64,000 nt of DNA, taken from positions 2,604,001-2,668,000 of the forward strand of contig OZ234497.1 of NCBI GenBank assembly GCA_965153455.1, read 5' to 3'. This DNA comes from Sphagnum compactum. Its lineage: Eukaryota; Bryophyta; Sphagnopsida; Sphagnales. A program made the translations under genes and the position numbers. Under the pieces are notes generated by a model. The model was not told the origin of the DNA and did no database searches. It worked only from the letters and a program-made list of their open reading frames with translations. Positions 34,398-43,807 of the stretch are shown one piece after another; position 1 is the stretch's first letter; the number at the start of each line of letters is the position of its first letter.

Positions 34398-35296
34398 GTA
34401 GGTTTGGGGCTTGTGCTGAGTGCCTTACTGATCAAGGATCAGAATTCAGGGGAGAATTCCAAGACCTACTTGACCATGCTCTCATTGACCATCGTCGGAC
34501 TTCAAGAGATCATCCCCAAGCTGATGGCCTTGCAGAAAGGATGGTTCAAACATGCAAGAAGGGACTTCGGAAGATTTGCCTCACTAAGAACAAAGAGGAT
34601 TGGGACCTGGCCCTCTCTTACATCGCCATGGGTTATAGGATGTCCAAACACGCCTCTTTATCTCATTTCTCCCCTTACTTTTTACTTTTTGGGAGACATC
34701 CCATTCCACCCTCTTCCATTGCTGCTCAAATGGACCAAGTTGTGGACTTGGACTCCCCAACCATTTGGGCTAAGGTCATTGCAGAAAGGGCCGCTCTATT
34801 CAGGAGGGTTATGCCCATGGCCATGGAAAACCTGTCCATTGCACAACATCGAGACACCTTACGGTATGCACACACACGAGGTGGTAGTTACAAACCTAAG
34901 GTGAGACAATTTGATGTTGGTGATTTTGTGTATCTTCAGCGACAACCCAATGATACTTTAGACACTTCTTCCGGTCGCACCATCTTGAGGATTAAGGCGA
35001 TCAGGCCTTCAGGTGTGTTGGAGCTACAAGGAGCTGACGGACGCACAATTCGGGATCATTCCAAAAATTGTGCGCCTTGCCACCTACCAAACTTGGACCC
35101 TACCATCATCACATCGACTTGGATTCCTCCACTTGATTATCCATGTCAGGTATGTCAGAGGACGGACGATGCTGATCAGATGCTGCTTTGCGACAACTGT
35201 AATGGTGGATACCATCTCTTCTGCCTCAAGCCGGAGCTCACTCAAGTTCCCGTTGGCAATTGGTACTGTTCATCATGTTCTCCTACAGCACCTTGA
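34376..35296 (+). CDS. Integrase remainder plus C-terminal PHD finger (frame-shifted continuation of pol)
   Basis: This frame is open from 34376, just after a stop at 34373-34375, and continues integrase where the upstream frame stops at 34395-34397. It carries the second catalytic Asp in CLTDQGSEF (codon at 34430) and the Glu in DGLAERMV (codon at 34535), so the D-D-E triad is complete across the two frames. An SH3-like integrase C-terminal region with DVGDFVYLQRQ follows. The last 50 residues are a PHD finger. The change of frame is equivalent to one missing base and must lie within 34376-34394. I see no good slippery heptamer there, so a mutation is more likely than programmed frameshifting. 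The first in-frame ATG is only at 34541, after the catalytic residues. Confidence 0.85.
   Translation, partial: PGFLTTLSRFGACAECLTDQGSEFRGEFQDLLDHALIDHRRTSRDHPQADGLAERMVQTCKKGLRKICLTKNKEDWDLALSYIAMGYRMSKHASLSHFSPYFLLFGRHPIPPSSIAAQMDQVVDLDSPTIWAKVIAERAALFRRVMPMAMENLSIAQHRDTLRYAHTRGGSYKPKVRQFDVGDFVYLQRQPNDTLDTSSGRTILRIKAIRPSGVLELQGADGRTIRDHSKNCAPCHLPNLDPTIITSTWIPPLDYPCQVCQRTDDADQMLLCDNCNGGYHLFCLKPELTQVPVGNWYCSSCSPTAP
35144..35278 (+). other. PHD zinc finger at the integrase C-terminus
   Basis: The zinc ligands follow the C4-H-C3 pattern: CQVC, then CDNC, a His four residues later, FC two residues after that, and a final WYCSSC. The conserved DQMLLCDNC and GNWYC phrases are typical of PHD fingers that read histone H3 tails. 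It sits where chromoviruses carry a chromodomain, so a role in steering integration to marked chromatin is a natural inference. PHD fingers have been described in CR1-like non-LTR elements; I do not recall one at this place in Ty3/gypsy. Confidence 0.88.
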
Positions 35297-35337
35297 TTCC
35301 TACTCAGACCATGCCATGCTTTTCCCGGCTCAGGTCT

Positions 35338-35345
35338 GGGGGGGG
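35338..35345 (+). other. 3' polypurine-like G tract
   Basis: Eight G residues directly follow GGTCT, about 40 bp after the last stop codon, and precede ATACATGAG. The placement fits a plus-strand primer next to a 3' LTR. The sequence that follows (starting TGAGAATTTC) does not match any part of the putative 5' LTR. Confidence 0.4.
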
Positions 35346-36029
35346 ATACATGAGAATTTCATCTCAGTCTCATGTGTGCATTGTATATATATGTGTGCAT
35401 GTATCTCTTTTTAGTTGATTAGTTTATATCTTTGACTGGCTTTAGTCTTTTTGTTTAGTAGAGTTTCTTATGAATGTACACCTTACGACACTGTATGTCA
35501 CGACACTACACGTCACGACAACACAATGGTATTGCATTAGTACATAAATGGGTGGAACAATAAACACTTATGAACTTTTTGGAATTGATCCTAGTCAAAA
35601 ATTCTTTCAATTGTGATCATTACCCTTTACAACATTACCATATAAACATGTCAGTTCACCCCATTATCCATTAAATGGACAATGGGCCATGCACAAGTTT
35701 AAACAATATCATAACCCATAACGTGTAGCACGCCCATGATTGAAGAACCTATATGTCTCAGGAAAATCACCCATTAATTGATTTTCAATATAATGAACAA
35801 ATGCAAAAAAGAAGTCTTGTAGATATTGAACACTAAAATCTTATATAATAAAACTGTAAATTACAAAAGGAGTTGCAATTTCACTTCTGCAAGTAAAACA
35901 GAATTTCATATAAGTCTAATTAAAAAGTGCAAATTTTACAATGTAAATTCAAATTTGAGCCATTCAAAAATCACTTCAATGCACTTGGTTTCCAATGGTT
36001 CCAATGACACTATTTTTGATTGCCCTTGC
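35346..36029. other. Region after the retrotransposon, 3' LTR not recognised
   Basis: Contains several CACGACA boxes at about 35485-35525 and otherwise AT-rich DNA. If the element has a 3' LTR it should lie here, but nothing matches 26071-27863. Confidence 0.3.
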
Positions 36030-36805
36030 ATATGAGCTTATGAAAACATAATCAAAGTATATTGCAATTCTGTACTTGAGATATGCATACTTTGAATAGT
36101 TTTTGAACTCACTGTATTGAATTTTTTTTGTAGACTTTTGTGAATGAGGTTATGGACCTGGTGGAGCTCACGACTTTGAGGAAAGCTTTAGTTGGACTTC
36201 CCGGCAGAACTGGGTTCTATGGCATGATGGCTATTGGACTAACGCCGTCACAGCAATTGGCAGCTATAATATCGTCTTTTTTCTTTTCACTTGGGAACCT
36301 TTTCTGTGGTTTCCTCATCCCTGTGACTGTAAGTGCACATACCAGTTTGTGGTATACTAAACCCAGAGTATGTTTTTCACGTGTTTGATGAATTCTTCAG
36401 AAGGGCCAGTTTTTTTTTGTACTATCAATTTTGTTTTCAACTGCAAACTTCAGTTTTCAAACTGATCATTACATTCTGGAACACATAATGGATTTTGGTA
36501 AGTCTTACAACTCAGGTTTGTGTGAATCTTGGCAGAGGATACCTCCATGGTGGAAATGGTACTACTATCTGAGTCCAATGGCATGGACTCTGAATGGTTT
36601 AGTGGCATCTCAATTGGGTGATATAACTACAAATATCAGCGCACCGGGCTTTGGTCAAACAACTGTCCAAGGTTACTTACGCTCGTATTTCAATTACAAA
36701 CACTCAATGGTGGGTGTATGTGCAGCTGTGTTGATTGGCTTTGTCTGCCTGTTCTGGCTGGTATTTGCATTGACAATCAGGTTCCTCAACTTCCAAAAAC
36801 GTTAG
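36030..36805 (+). pseudogene. PDR (ABCG) transporter fragment with internal deletion
   Basis: Homology to the intact PDR gene starts inside its intron 16 (shared AATCAAAGT(A/C)TA and GCATA phrases near 36045-36090). Exon 17 follows after TTTTTTTTGTAG at about 36126-36133. It encodes a start similar to [15 protein letters not shown], but after about 25 codons (near 36208) it jumps straight into exon 23 at [14 protein letters not shown]. The frame is kept. Exon 23 ends at 36328 with GTAAGT, an intron follows, and exon 24 at 36536-36805 ends with FLNFQKR and a stop. The deletion removes the Walker B part of the second nucleotide-binding domain and most of the second membrane domain. Introns are retained, so it is a DNA-level partial duplication and not a retrocopy. 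It cannot be a working transporter; a short membrane peptide is conceivable. Confidence 0.88.
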
Positions 36806-38797
36806 TGGATGTTTGTTGGACTTCTGTTGTAGCTACCTATGTCTGAAGGAAGCATGACATTGGAGTGTTTCAGACATAAGGCTTTAGATCAATCTTGGTA
36901 CTTTGTGGGTACCCTGCATTTCGGAGGGTATTATTTTGCTAGTTAAATTAGATGAATGTTTATGTCTATCCTTAGTTAATTTGAAACATGATCAATTTTG
37001 ACAATTGATGATTATGTAAACTATTTTGTGAATGAAAAACGCCTTTCATTTTGTCTTCAAATGTCTTTTGTTTGTTTTACAAATGTTCTCAAGATTTTTT
37101 GTCAGCTTAACTTATTTTTTGAAGGAACGTTATAAAATTTACCAACCAAAAACTTGACACACATTGTGATTGAATGTTGAATTGAAATTCTAATATATTT
37201 TAATGTGCAACTGAAAAGTAAGTAAAATGACCCAAACATAAAATAAATAAACAAAATCTAATTTACTCAGCAACAAAAAAACTAATACATTTTGCCACAT
37301 ACAAAATCAAAGTTATAATCTTATTTTAAATTGTTACCAAAAAATACGTACAAGTGATCAAAAGTACAAATGAATGAGAAAAATCTAATGAACACAATAA
37401 GTACAAGTGAGAATAGGATGTGGCATACTAATATTAAAGACACTTTGTTTCTGTAGTTGAAGTAGAAGACATAAAAGTACATATTTTTGGATATAAATAA
37501 TTATATTGTGTACAAACTAAAAGCAAGGAAACTTTTTCCCCAACTTTCACAATTTCAGAGGTGAAGCCAAAATTCTTTTTATAATATAACTAGTGGGTAC
37601 CCGTGACCTTCTGGCACTGTGAAGTCGATTTGCTTTTTGTTTTTTCCTTCGGAATTTTGGGGGAAACAAAACAAAACAAAAGCGCCAAAGTCGCCATATT
37701 TACAGAATTCGTTCTTGGAGATCGCCAAAAAAAACAAAGCAGGATTTTATGAAATTTCTATTTTCCCGTCTCGCCTTTAGCCAATTTTCATCAAGCTATG
37801 ATTTTCTGTTCTTTTCTTTCCTTTTTCTTTCTTCAAGGATTTTTTTTGGTTTCTTTTTTCTTTTCTTTTTCTTTCCTCGAACAGATTCAAGCCAAAAATC
37901 CTAAATAAATAAACTTTAGAAAGAAAAGACATAAACCTCATAATAATGACTCCTCCATTTTTTTATTTCAAAATACACCAAAAGAAAAAAATCAAGAAAA
38001 AGAAGTTATATATACATATATATAGATTTCTGAATATTTCTCTATTATTTAATATTATTATTATTTATTAGTAGTAATAATTATACATGTTTTACAAACT
38101 ACAACTTCTTCCAGTGTCGTGGTAGAATATTCATTTATTTATCATTTATTTTCATAATTACTCCAACGATATTATTACTATTATTATTAAATTGGTTTGC
38201 TGATTTCTTATGATTTCTTTTGGAAAATTATAAAAAATCGTCAATAAAAATAACTAATTATTTTATTCTGTATAAATACACATATCTTAAAATTTGTTGT
38301 TTTGCCTGTCGGTTTGAGTGTGAGGTTTGCATTTTAAATTAAAAAAACTTTCACAAAACGCTTGGAATATTGGCGAGCTAAATTCGAAATATTTTTGCGA
38401 CCTCAATCAATTTGGCTTTTGCTCCACTTTTTGGTTTGGCCACATGTATGGAGTAGAGTTTGTTTGAAATCAACTTGTTTCTCCCAGTGTCCATCCTTTA
38501 CACAACTTTCTTTTCTTTTATGTCATATAGACAATTTTTTGTTGTTTTTTCCATCCTTTATACAACTTCATTTTTCTTTTATTTTCATGGGTTTCTTTCC
38601 AAGGTGTTTTGGAAGCGGTTGTTGTAAATATTTATGCATGCGAAGTTCAAAATCACTTGTGTGTCCGGATGGTAGCATTTCCGAAATATGGTCACACAGT
38701 TGTCAAGCCTGGCTCACACCACCACCCCCCCCTTTCCCAAACATTTTCGGAAAGTCCCCACCCATGAACCGGTCCTTTTTTTTTTTTGGTTGCAACC
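36806..38797. other. AT-rich intergenic DNA with a 40-bp repeat
   Basis: GTGGGTACCCGTGACCTTCT and the following GGCACTGTGAAGTC at 37593-37626 recur with few changes at about 38898-38933. No gene is recognised. Confidence 0.35.
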
Positions 38798-38901
38798 AAG
38801 CTTCTCCTATTACAAAACATGGGATGAGACAACCGAGCTTCTCCAAATGTAAAACACGGGATGGGACAACCAAGCTTCTCCTATTATAAAACATGGGATG
38901 G
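38798..38901 (+). repeat. 37-bp tandem repeat, about 2.8 copies
   Basis: Units starting AAGCTTCTCC or GAGCTTCTCC at 38798, 38835 and 38872 include a CATGGGATG or CACGGGATG phrase and differ by a few bases. Confidence 0.8.
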
Positions 38902-41207
38902 GTACCCTTGACCTTCGGGCACTGTGAAGTCCATTCATTGAGAGCCAAAGCCTGCCTGCTCCCTGACATTAATGGTAGGTACCCCACTGTTGGAACACAG
39001 TCGGGGATCGTCTGAAAGCGTGGGGAGCATGGGAGCAATGTAGCATAATCGGTTGCCTCTACAGGAGGTAGGGTGCTCTTAGGAAGGGCTAAATTCAGGC
39101 CAAAAATTAGTAGCAGCCGATTTTAACCAATGAGAAGTCGCGTAAACATTGCGTAAACATTTGGATATGCTGCTGCTGCCATTCGTCGACGTCATCCTCC
39201 TCTTCCATCTTCTTCTTTGGGGAGGAGGAACTTGGACGGATGGATGACGGGATGGACGATAGGACGGATGGATGGAAAGAACGACCGCCAACCACAAGCG
39301 GACAAAACCAAGGATATTATATAAGTAGATGAGGCAAGACATGGTTGAAGAGCTAGGCTCCTGAGAAAACCAACTTTCGTATACAAATCTTCTCAATTGA
39401 AGTAAAAAATACATGCATGAAAGAGTCACTTGAATGGTCAGAAAACACGAGTGACAAGAGTCCAATATGTATAACCCATCATTCTAGGCATAAAACGGAG
39501 CTTCCATCCAATGTTCAATACTCGTGGTAAGAATACCCATTACATGTAGACATTGACACTGTTCATCAATCTGGCAACAACCATGAAATAGATTTGAAAA
39601 CTTTGGGCGTTCTGGAGGGTGTACAAGTGTTTGCAAAACAAAACACAAATTAACCAAACGCGTGATCAACAAAACAAAAAGCTGTTTGCAAAAACCAAAC
39701 ACAATCAACAAAAGCCTTTTGGTCCACTACTCTTCAAAGCTAGCGTCAATGTACATGATCATGTGTTGATCATGGCACTCATTTTGGAGTAAAAGATCCT
39801 TTTTCCAAATAGACGAACAAACTCTTCCAAGTTGTTAGTAGTATCTTCAATGCCCCCAAAAAGAGTAGTCTGAGTTTCCTTACCACACCCTTCCAACCCC
39901 TCTTTCCCCCTGACCCTACATCATAAGGTTGTTGTTGTCGGCAGTGTTTGCTTGTTGTGGTTCTCGAATTCCCCTTTTTTCTCAAATCCGTTCTCAACTG
40001 AAATTCTTTCTAATTGCATGTGGATGTTGAGTCCTTGGGAGAGGTGGGTCACATAAAGCTATCATGGATTACCTTTTGTTGACATCACTAGGCAGATTAA
40101 GAACCGGAATGGTCTGAGTTTGGCAGATTCCAATCTTGTGATGGTCCATTTTGGCGGAGAAGTTCTATGTCAATAACCAACGGTTGAGATGCCCGCATCA
40201 AGATCAGACATAACATAATAATCCTGGTGGCTTATGTACTGGAATGGACTCATCAGTCTGGCCCACTCCGGTGGGTACCACAATGGGTCTTGCCTGGGCT
40301 GCTGGGACCCTTGCCTTACCTGCTGATACTGGGCCACCTGGAGTGACCTTATCCGAACACCCTATTGCACACAATTGGCATGTCCTCTTGAGGCGTTTCT
40401 TCTCTCATCCCCCCCCCCCCCCCGCCCCCCGGTTGATTCATCAAGCTAGTTTGACTAATAGTCGAAGAGTATGGACCGTGGGACCTTGCACAATGCGCAT
40501 GTGGAAGTACCTAGAATGACATTCCACGTACAATTCATTCATTGGGGATGATGTTCCGTCCATGATTGATTCCCATCGGGGAATTCAATGGGAATGACAA
40601 TCCATAGTTCATTCATTTTGCTTTCCTTTTTTCATCGCAAGACTTTTCTCATAGTTGTTGTGGGAATGCACCCACCTTGACTCGAATAGTAGTTGCCATC
40701 GTTCTCAATATCAATACAAGGGTGAAAATTGTGTTGTTCTTGTCTTTGTCGTACATAGACCTTCAATGTTTGGTTGATTGTATTTGGGTGTCATTTAACA
40801 TACTTTGGACTTTTCCCATGTTCTACATCATATTAATGTGTAATTTTTTTCCATTTGGCAAGAAATTCATGTAAATTTGTGTATTGTACAATCAAATAAA
40901 ATGGTAGAAATGTTTTCAAAGTACATGTTCTTCTGTAAATTTTTAATTAAAATAATCTCACAATCTTTAGATGTTAACGCTTAAATTGCACTTTTAAGTA
41001 TTAAAAGAAACCCTTAATCTTAACCTTGTTGGACAATTAAACAAAGTGGACAATATCTCTCATGAAAAGTGTAGACACAACTTGAAGGACTTCCGGACAT
41101 TGTTTAGTTTCTAAGGCAAGGGCAGAGCCTTGGCATATAAGCGCACGAAGAGATGACAAAACAAACAAAACATGAGCACATGGGCCTTTGGCCTTTCCCA
41201 AAAAGAA
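38902..41207. other. Intergenic DNA, nothing firmly recognised
   Basis: A minus-strand frame near 39120-39215 starts MEEEDDVDEWQQQ and could be a short first exon, but no continuation was found. 40409-40430 is a C-rich homopolymer tract broken by one G. Confidence 0.3.
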
Positions 41208-41725
41208 CAAAGTGCACAAGTACTGTGCTAGAACGCTGTCTGTAAATAACAGTTACACATCAATTGTTCCTTCACTCGAAATAACCGAAGAAAAACAAAC
41301 TCAAACCATCAAATCCAGCAACCCCATTGGCCTGAAATAAAATCTTCAGGCCTACACACAACCCTTTTCTGCTCAACATTGAAAAAAGTGATCCCTTTCT
41401 AGGGTTTCCATTTCTAGGGTTTCCTCTAAAATTCTCACAAACCTACCAATTGAGTGTTTATTTCCCCCCCCCCCCCAAAAAGAAAAATTAGTCAAATTTA
41501 CACTCAAAAAACAAAATTTTCCCAATTTCTTTGTCAAAAAATGGTGGAATTTTTCCACAAAAAAACACACTGTGTAATCAATACCTATTACTTAAGCATT
41601 TAAGTATTAATTCAGTCAAAAATAACTTTAAAAAAAAATTCAGACCACCAAATCCAGCAATTTCATTGACCATAACATTTTTTCTGCACACCTACACACA
41701 CACAAGCCTATTCAATACCCTCTGG
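41208..41725 (+). repeat. Dispersed direct repeat, copy 2
   Basis: Same block order as 25282-25640, with extra sequence, including a run of 13 C near 41464-41476 and an AAAATTTTCCCAATTT stretch. The two copies lie in direct orientation about 16 kb apart and flank both the retrotransposon and the PDR fragment. Confidence 0.6.
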
Positions 41726-42226
41726 ACAAACCATTGTCAGTAAACGAGATCCAATCCAATGAATGAAGAGAGTTACTGAGCCTCATTCACTAAGGGGGGG
41801 AATATATCATCCAAAAGGAGACGTCTCTCATCCATACAAAATCGTCCCTTCCAGGGCGCTTTCCCTTAAAAATCAGATCCCTGACCTCACTAGCGGATGG
41901 CAACACCGGGACAAACGACAATCGTGGACGAGTGTTGGCCGTCAGATGCTATTCGAACAAGGTTTCAGAGGTATCTTCCGATGACGTCATTTGTGCGTGG
42001 CGTCAGAATCCTTGTGACGTCATCAATATGTCACCTGCGACTTATTTCACGAACTAAACCTACTGACGAGGTCCCGAACCAGGGCCTGAGAGCCCCCAAA
42101 AGCCACAAAACCCGCGGCCAAATCGGACAAGATAACCAGTAACAATCCGCCATGTCACTTTTAATTGATCCTAGTGTGAACCTAGAGACTAGGGATGCCT
42201 ATTTGTAGGCGGAATCGGCGGGTGAT

Positions 42227-42249
42227 CACACTAGTTCCCAACTAGTGTG
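42227..42249. repeat. Perfect 9-bp stem hairpin
   Basis: CACACTAGT, a five-base loop TCCCA, and ACTAGTGTG. A related CCTAGTGTG phrase lies about 60 bp upstream, so this may be the end of a small inverted-repeat element. Confidence 0.6.
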
Positions 42250-42266
42250 TTTTTGGGCAAATTTGT

Positions 42267-42350
42267 GTTACAGCCAAAATGGCGATTGATCTACATGAAG
42301 ATTTAGCCAGATTTGGCTATCAGCTTAATATGAAATTATAATTCTAGAAA
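42267..42350 (+). repeat. Dispersed palindrome-cored repeat, copy 3
   Basis: ATGGCGATTGATC, then GATTTAGCCAGATTTGGCTA (core 42304-42319), then TTAATATGAAATTATAA. Order and spacing match the other family members. Confidence 0.55.
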
Positions 42351-42609
42351 CATCCTTCTATATTTTTTGGTAAACTTATTTGAACTCATTCATATAAATA
42401 TGGCGGTATTTCTTAAATTTTTGTCGAATTATGGCTATAGATACTCCCAAAAAGCACATGATTTCAGCACTTTTTATTTTTAATATATATAGCATCTTGG
42501 CTATATATAGCCAGCGGCAAAAGGCTAGTGTAAACCTGGGGGAGGTGTAACTATTTGCAGGCGGAATCGCGCCAAATACATTTGTGTAAGTATTCCGGAC
42601 TCTGGAACG

Positions 42610-42797
42610 CACCCTTTTGTAGGGCAATTACAAGCGTCATATACATGCTTGTTCTGCAGTGGCGGAATGACAAGGGCGGAATGACCCCTGTTTACAAACC
42701 AAGCACCCTGTTGTAGGGCAACTACAAGCGTAATATACATGCTTGTTCTGCAGTGGCGGAATGACAAGGGCGGAATGACCTCTGTTTACAAACCAAG
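42610..42797 (+). repeat. Two-copy 94-bp tandem repeat upstream of the PDR gene
   Basis: Units begin at 42610 and 42704 with CACCCTTTTGTAGGGCAA or CACCCTGTTGTAGGGCAA. Each contains GCAGTGGCGGAATGACAAGG and ends with TGTTTACAAACCAAG. Near identity points to a recent duplication. It lies about 1.0-1.2 kb before the PDR start codon, in the promoter or long 5' leader. TATATATAG phrases near 42485 and 42502 are the nearest TATA candidates upstream. Confidence 0.8.
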
Positions 42798-43119
42798 CAG
42801 TGGCTCTTGTTCTTGTTCTTCCTCGGCATTCGTAGTAGTGTTTCCTCGCACTGTTTGTGCCGCTGCCGATGGATGTCCGAGCAAAAAGGAGGAGGAATGG
42901 AGTTCGGTGACTCTTTAAAAGATTTGCCTAATGTCCTCGTTTCTGCACAATTCTAGTGATTGAAGAAGTGTAATGGTTTCTGGGGAATTGAAATCACAAG
43001 TGTTGTTGGTGAAGCTAATTCCAAGTTTTAACTGATCCAATTCCATCATCAGCTAGCTTCTTTTGTTTCCTTGCTCTCAAGCAAGTTTTGTTACTAGATC
43101 TTGGTGAATGCTCAGGAAG

Positions 43120-43499
43120 GAATTGGTCGGGAACCAATTGTTTGTTGCTCAAGACAGGGTTCAAGATTAAGAGACCCACCATCCATCTGAATTGGTCCCC
43201 AACTGTTTTGTTGCTCAAGACACTGAGGGAAGATCAAGAGACCCATTCTCTGAATTGGTCCCCACTTGTCAATTTTTTTGATCAAGACACTTCAGAGGGA
43301 AGACCATGAGACCCGTTCTCTGAATTGCTCCCCCATTGATTTTGCTCAAGACAGGGAAGATCAAGAAATTCTCTGAATTGCACCTCGGCTCCACTTGTTT
43401 GCTCAAGAGAGAGGGAGCAAGAGCAGCCTTCTCTCTGAATTGCTGCTCCTCCCCAGTTGTTTCACCAACAGAGAAAGCTGCAGCAAGAGCTTCTTTGCT
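43120..43499 (+). repeat. Degenerate 53-70 bp tandem repeat in the PDR 5' leader
   Basis: Six units begin with GAATTG at 43120, 43189, 43252, 43322, 43375 and 43437. Each has a GAATTGGTC or GAATTGCTC/CACC start, a TTG(T)TTGCTCAAGA or TTGATCAAGA box and an AGATCAAGAGACCC-like box, and most close with TTCTCT. Unit length varies. The array ends about 310 bp before the start codon, so it is probably transcribed as untranslated leader. Confidence 0.75.
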
Positions 43500-43807
43500 G
43501 TGTTTGTTTTCACGGGGTGTGACCCGCGTATTGAAGCAAAGGAGACCAGTGTCTCATTTTTTGCAGTTGGCGCAGTTGGCGAAGTGAGGCGTCTCTCAGG
43601 GGGCATTTTGTGGATTCAACAAGCAGCTTGTTGACGAGAGCTTGGCTCCGTCCGTGGGATTCTTGTTGCGAGTGATATTAGCGTGATGAGGCGAGAGGCT
43701 AGAGAGCGCGTTGTTGAAGGGTGGTAAAGGGAGAGGAGTCCCACTTTGTTTGAGATCGATTGGAGGGAGAGAGAGAAGAGTCCTGAGCAGCGCAAGAAAG
43801 AACGTAA

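Larger units (their letters stand above)
26071..35345 (+). mobile_element. Ty3/gypsy-type retrotransposon with methyltransferase and PHD finger
   Basis: A nearly complete element on the plus strand. The left limit is a guess placed at TGTCATGCCC, from which a U3-like region with TATAAAAGG leads into a long repeat-rich leader. The coding part runs gag, protease, cytosine methyltransferase, reverse transcriptase, RNase H, integrase and PHD finger. The order protease-RT-RNase H-integrase is that of Ty3/gypsy (Metaviridae) and not Copia. The right limit is placed after a G-rich polypurine-like tract at 35338-35345. No sequence matching the left LTR was found after it, so the 3' LTR is missing, replaced or unrecognised. 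One frame lesion is seen in integrase; gag to RNase H is fully open, which suggests a fairly young copy. Confidence 0.85.

Noticed and set aside
25282-41725. Reading the two direct repeats as LTRs of one 16-kb element
   Set aside because: The copies are too diverged compared with the intact gag-pol, do not show clear TG...CA ends, and enclose the PDR fragment.
43403-43634. Open frames in the PDR leader as an upstream exon
   Set aside because: They fall in the tandem repeat leader and do not splice into the PDR frame, whose start at 43808 begins like known plant PDR proteins.
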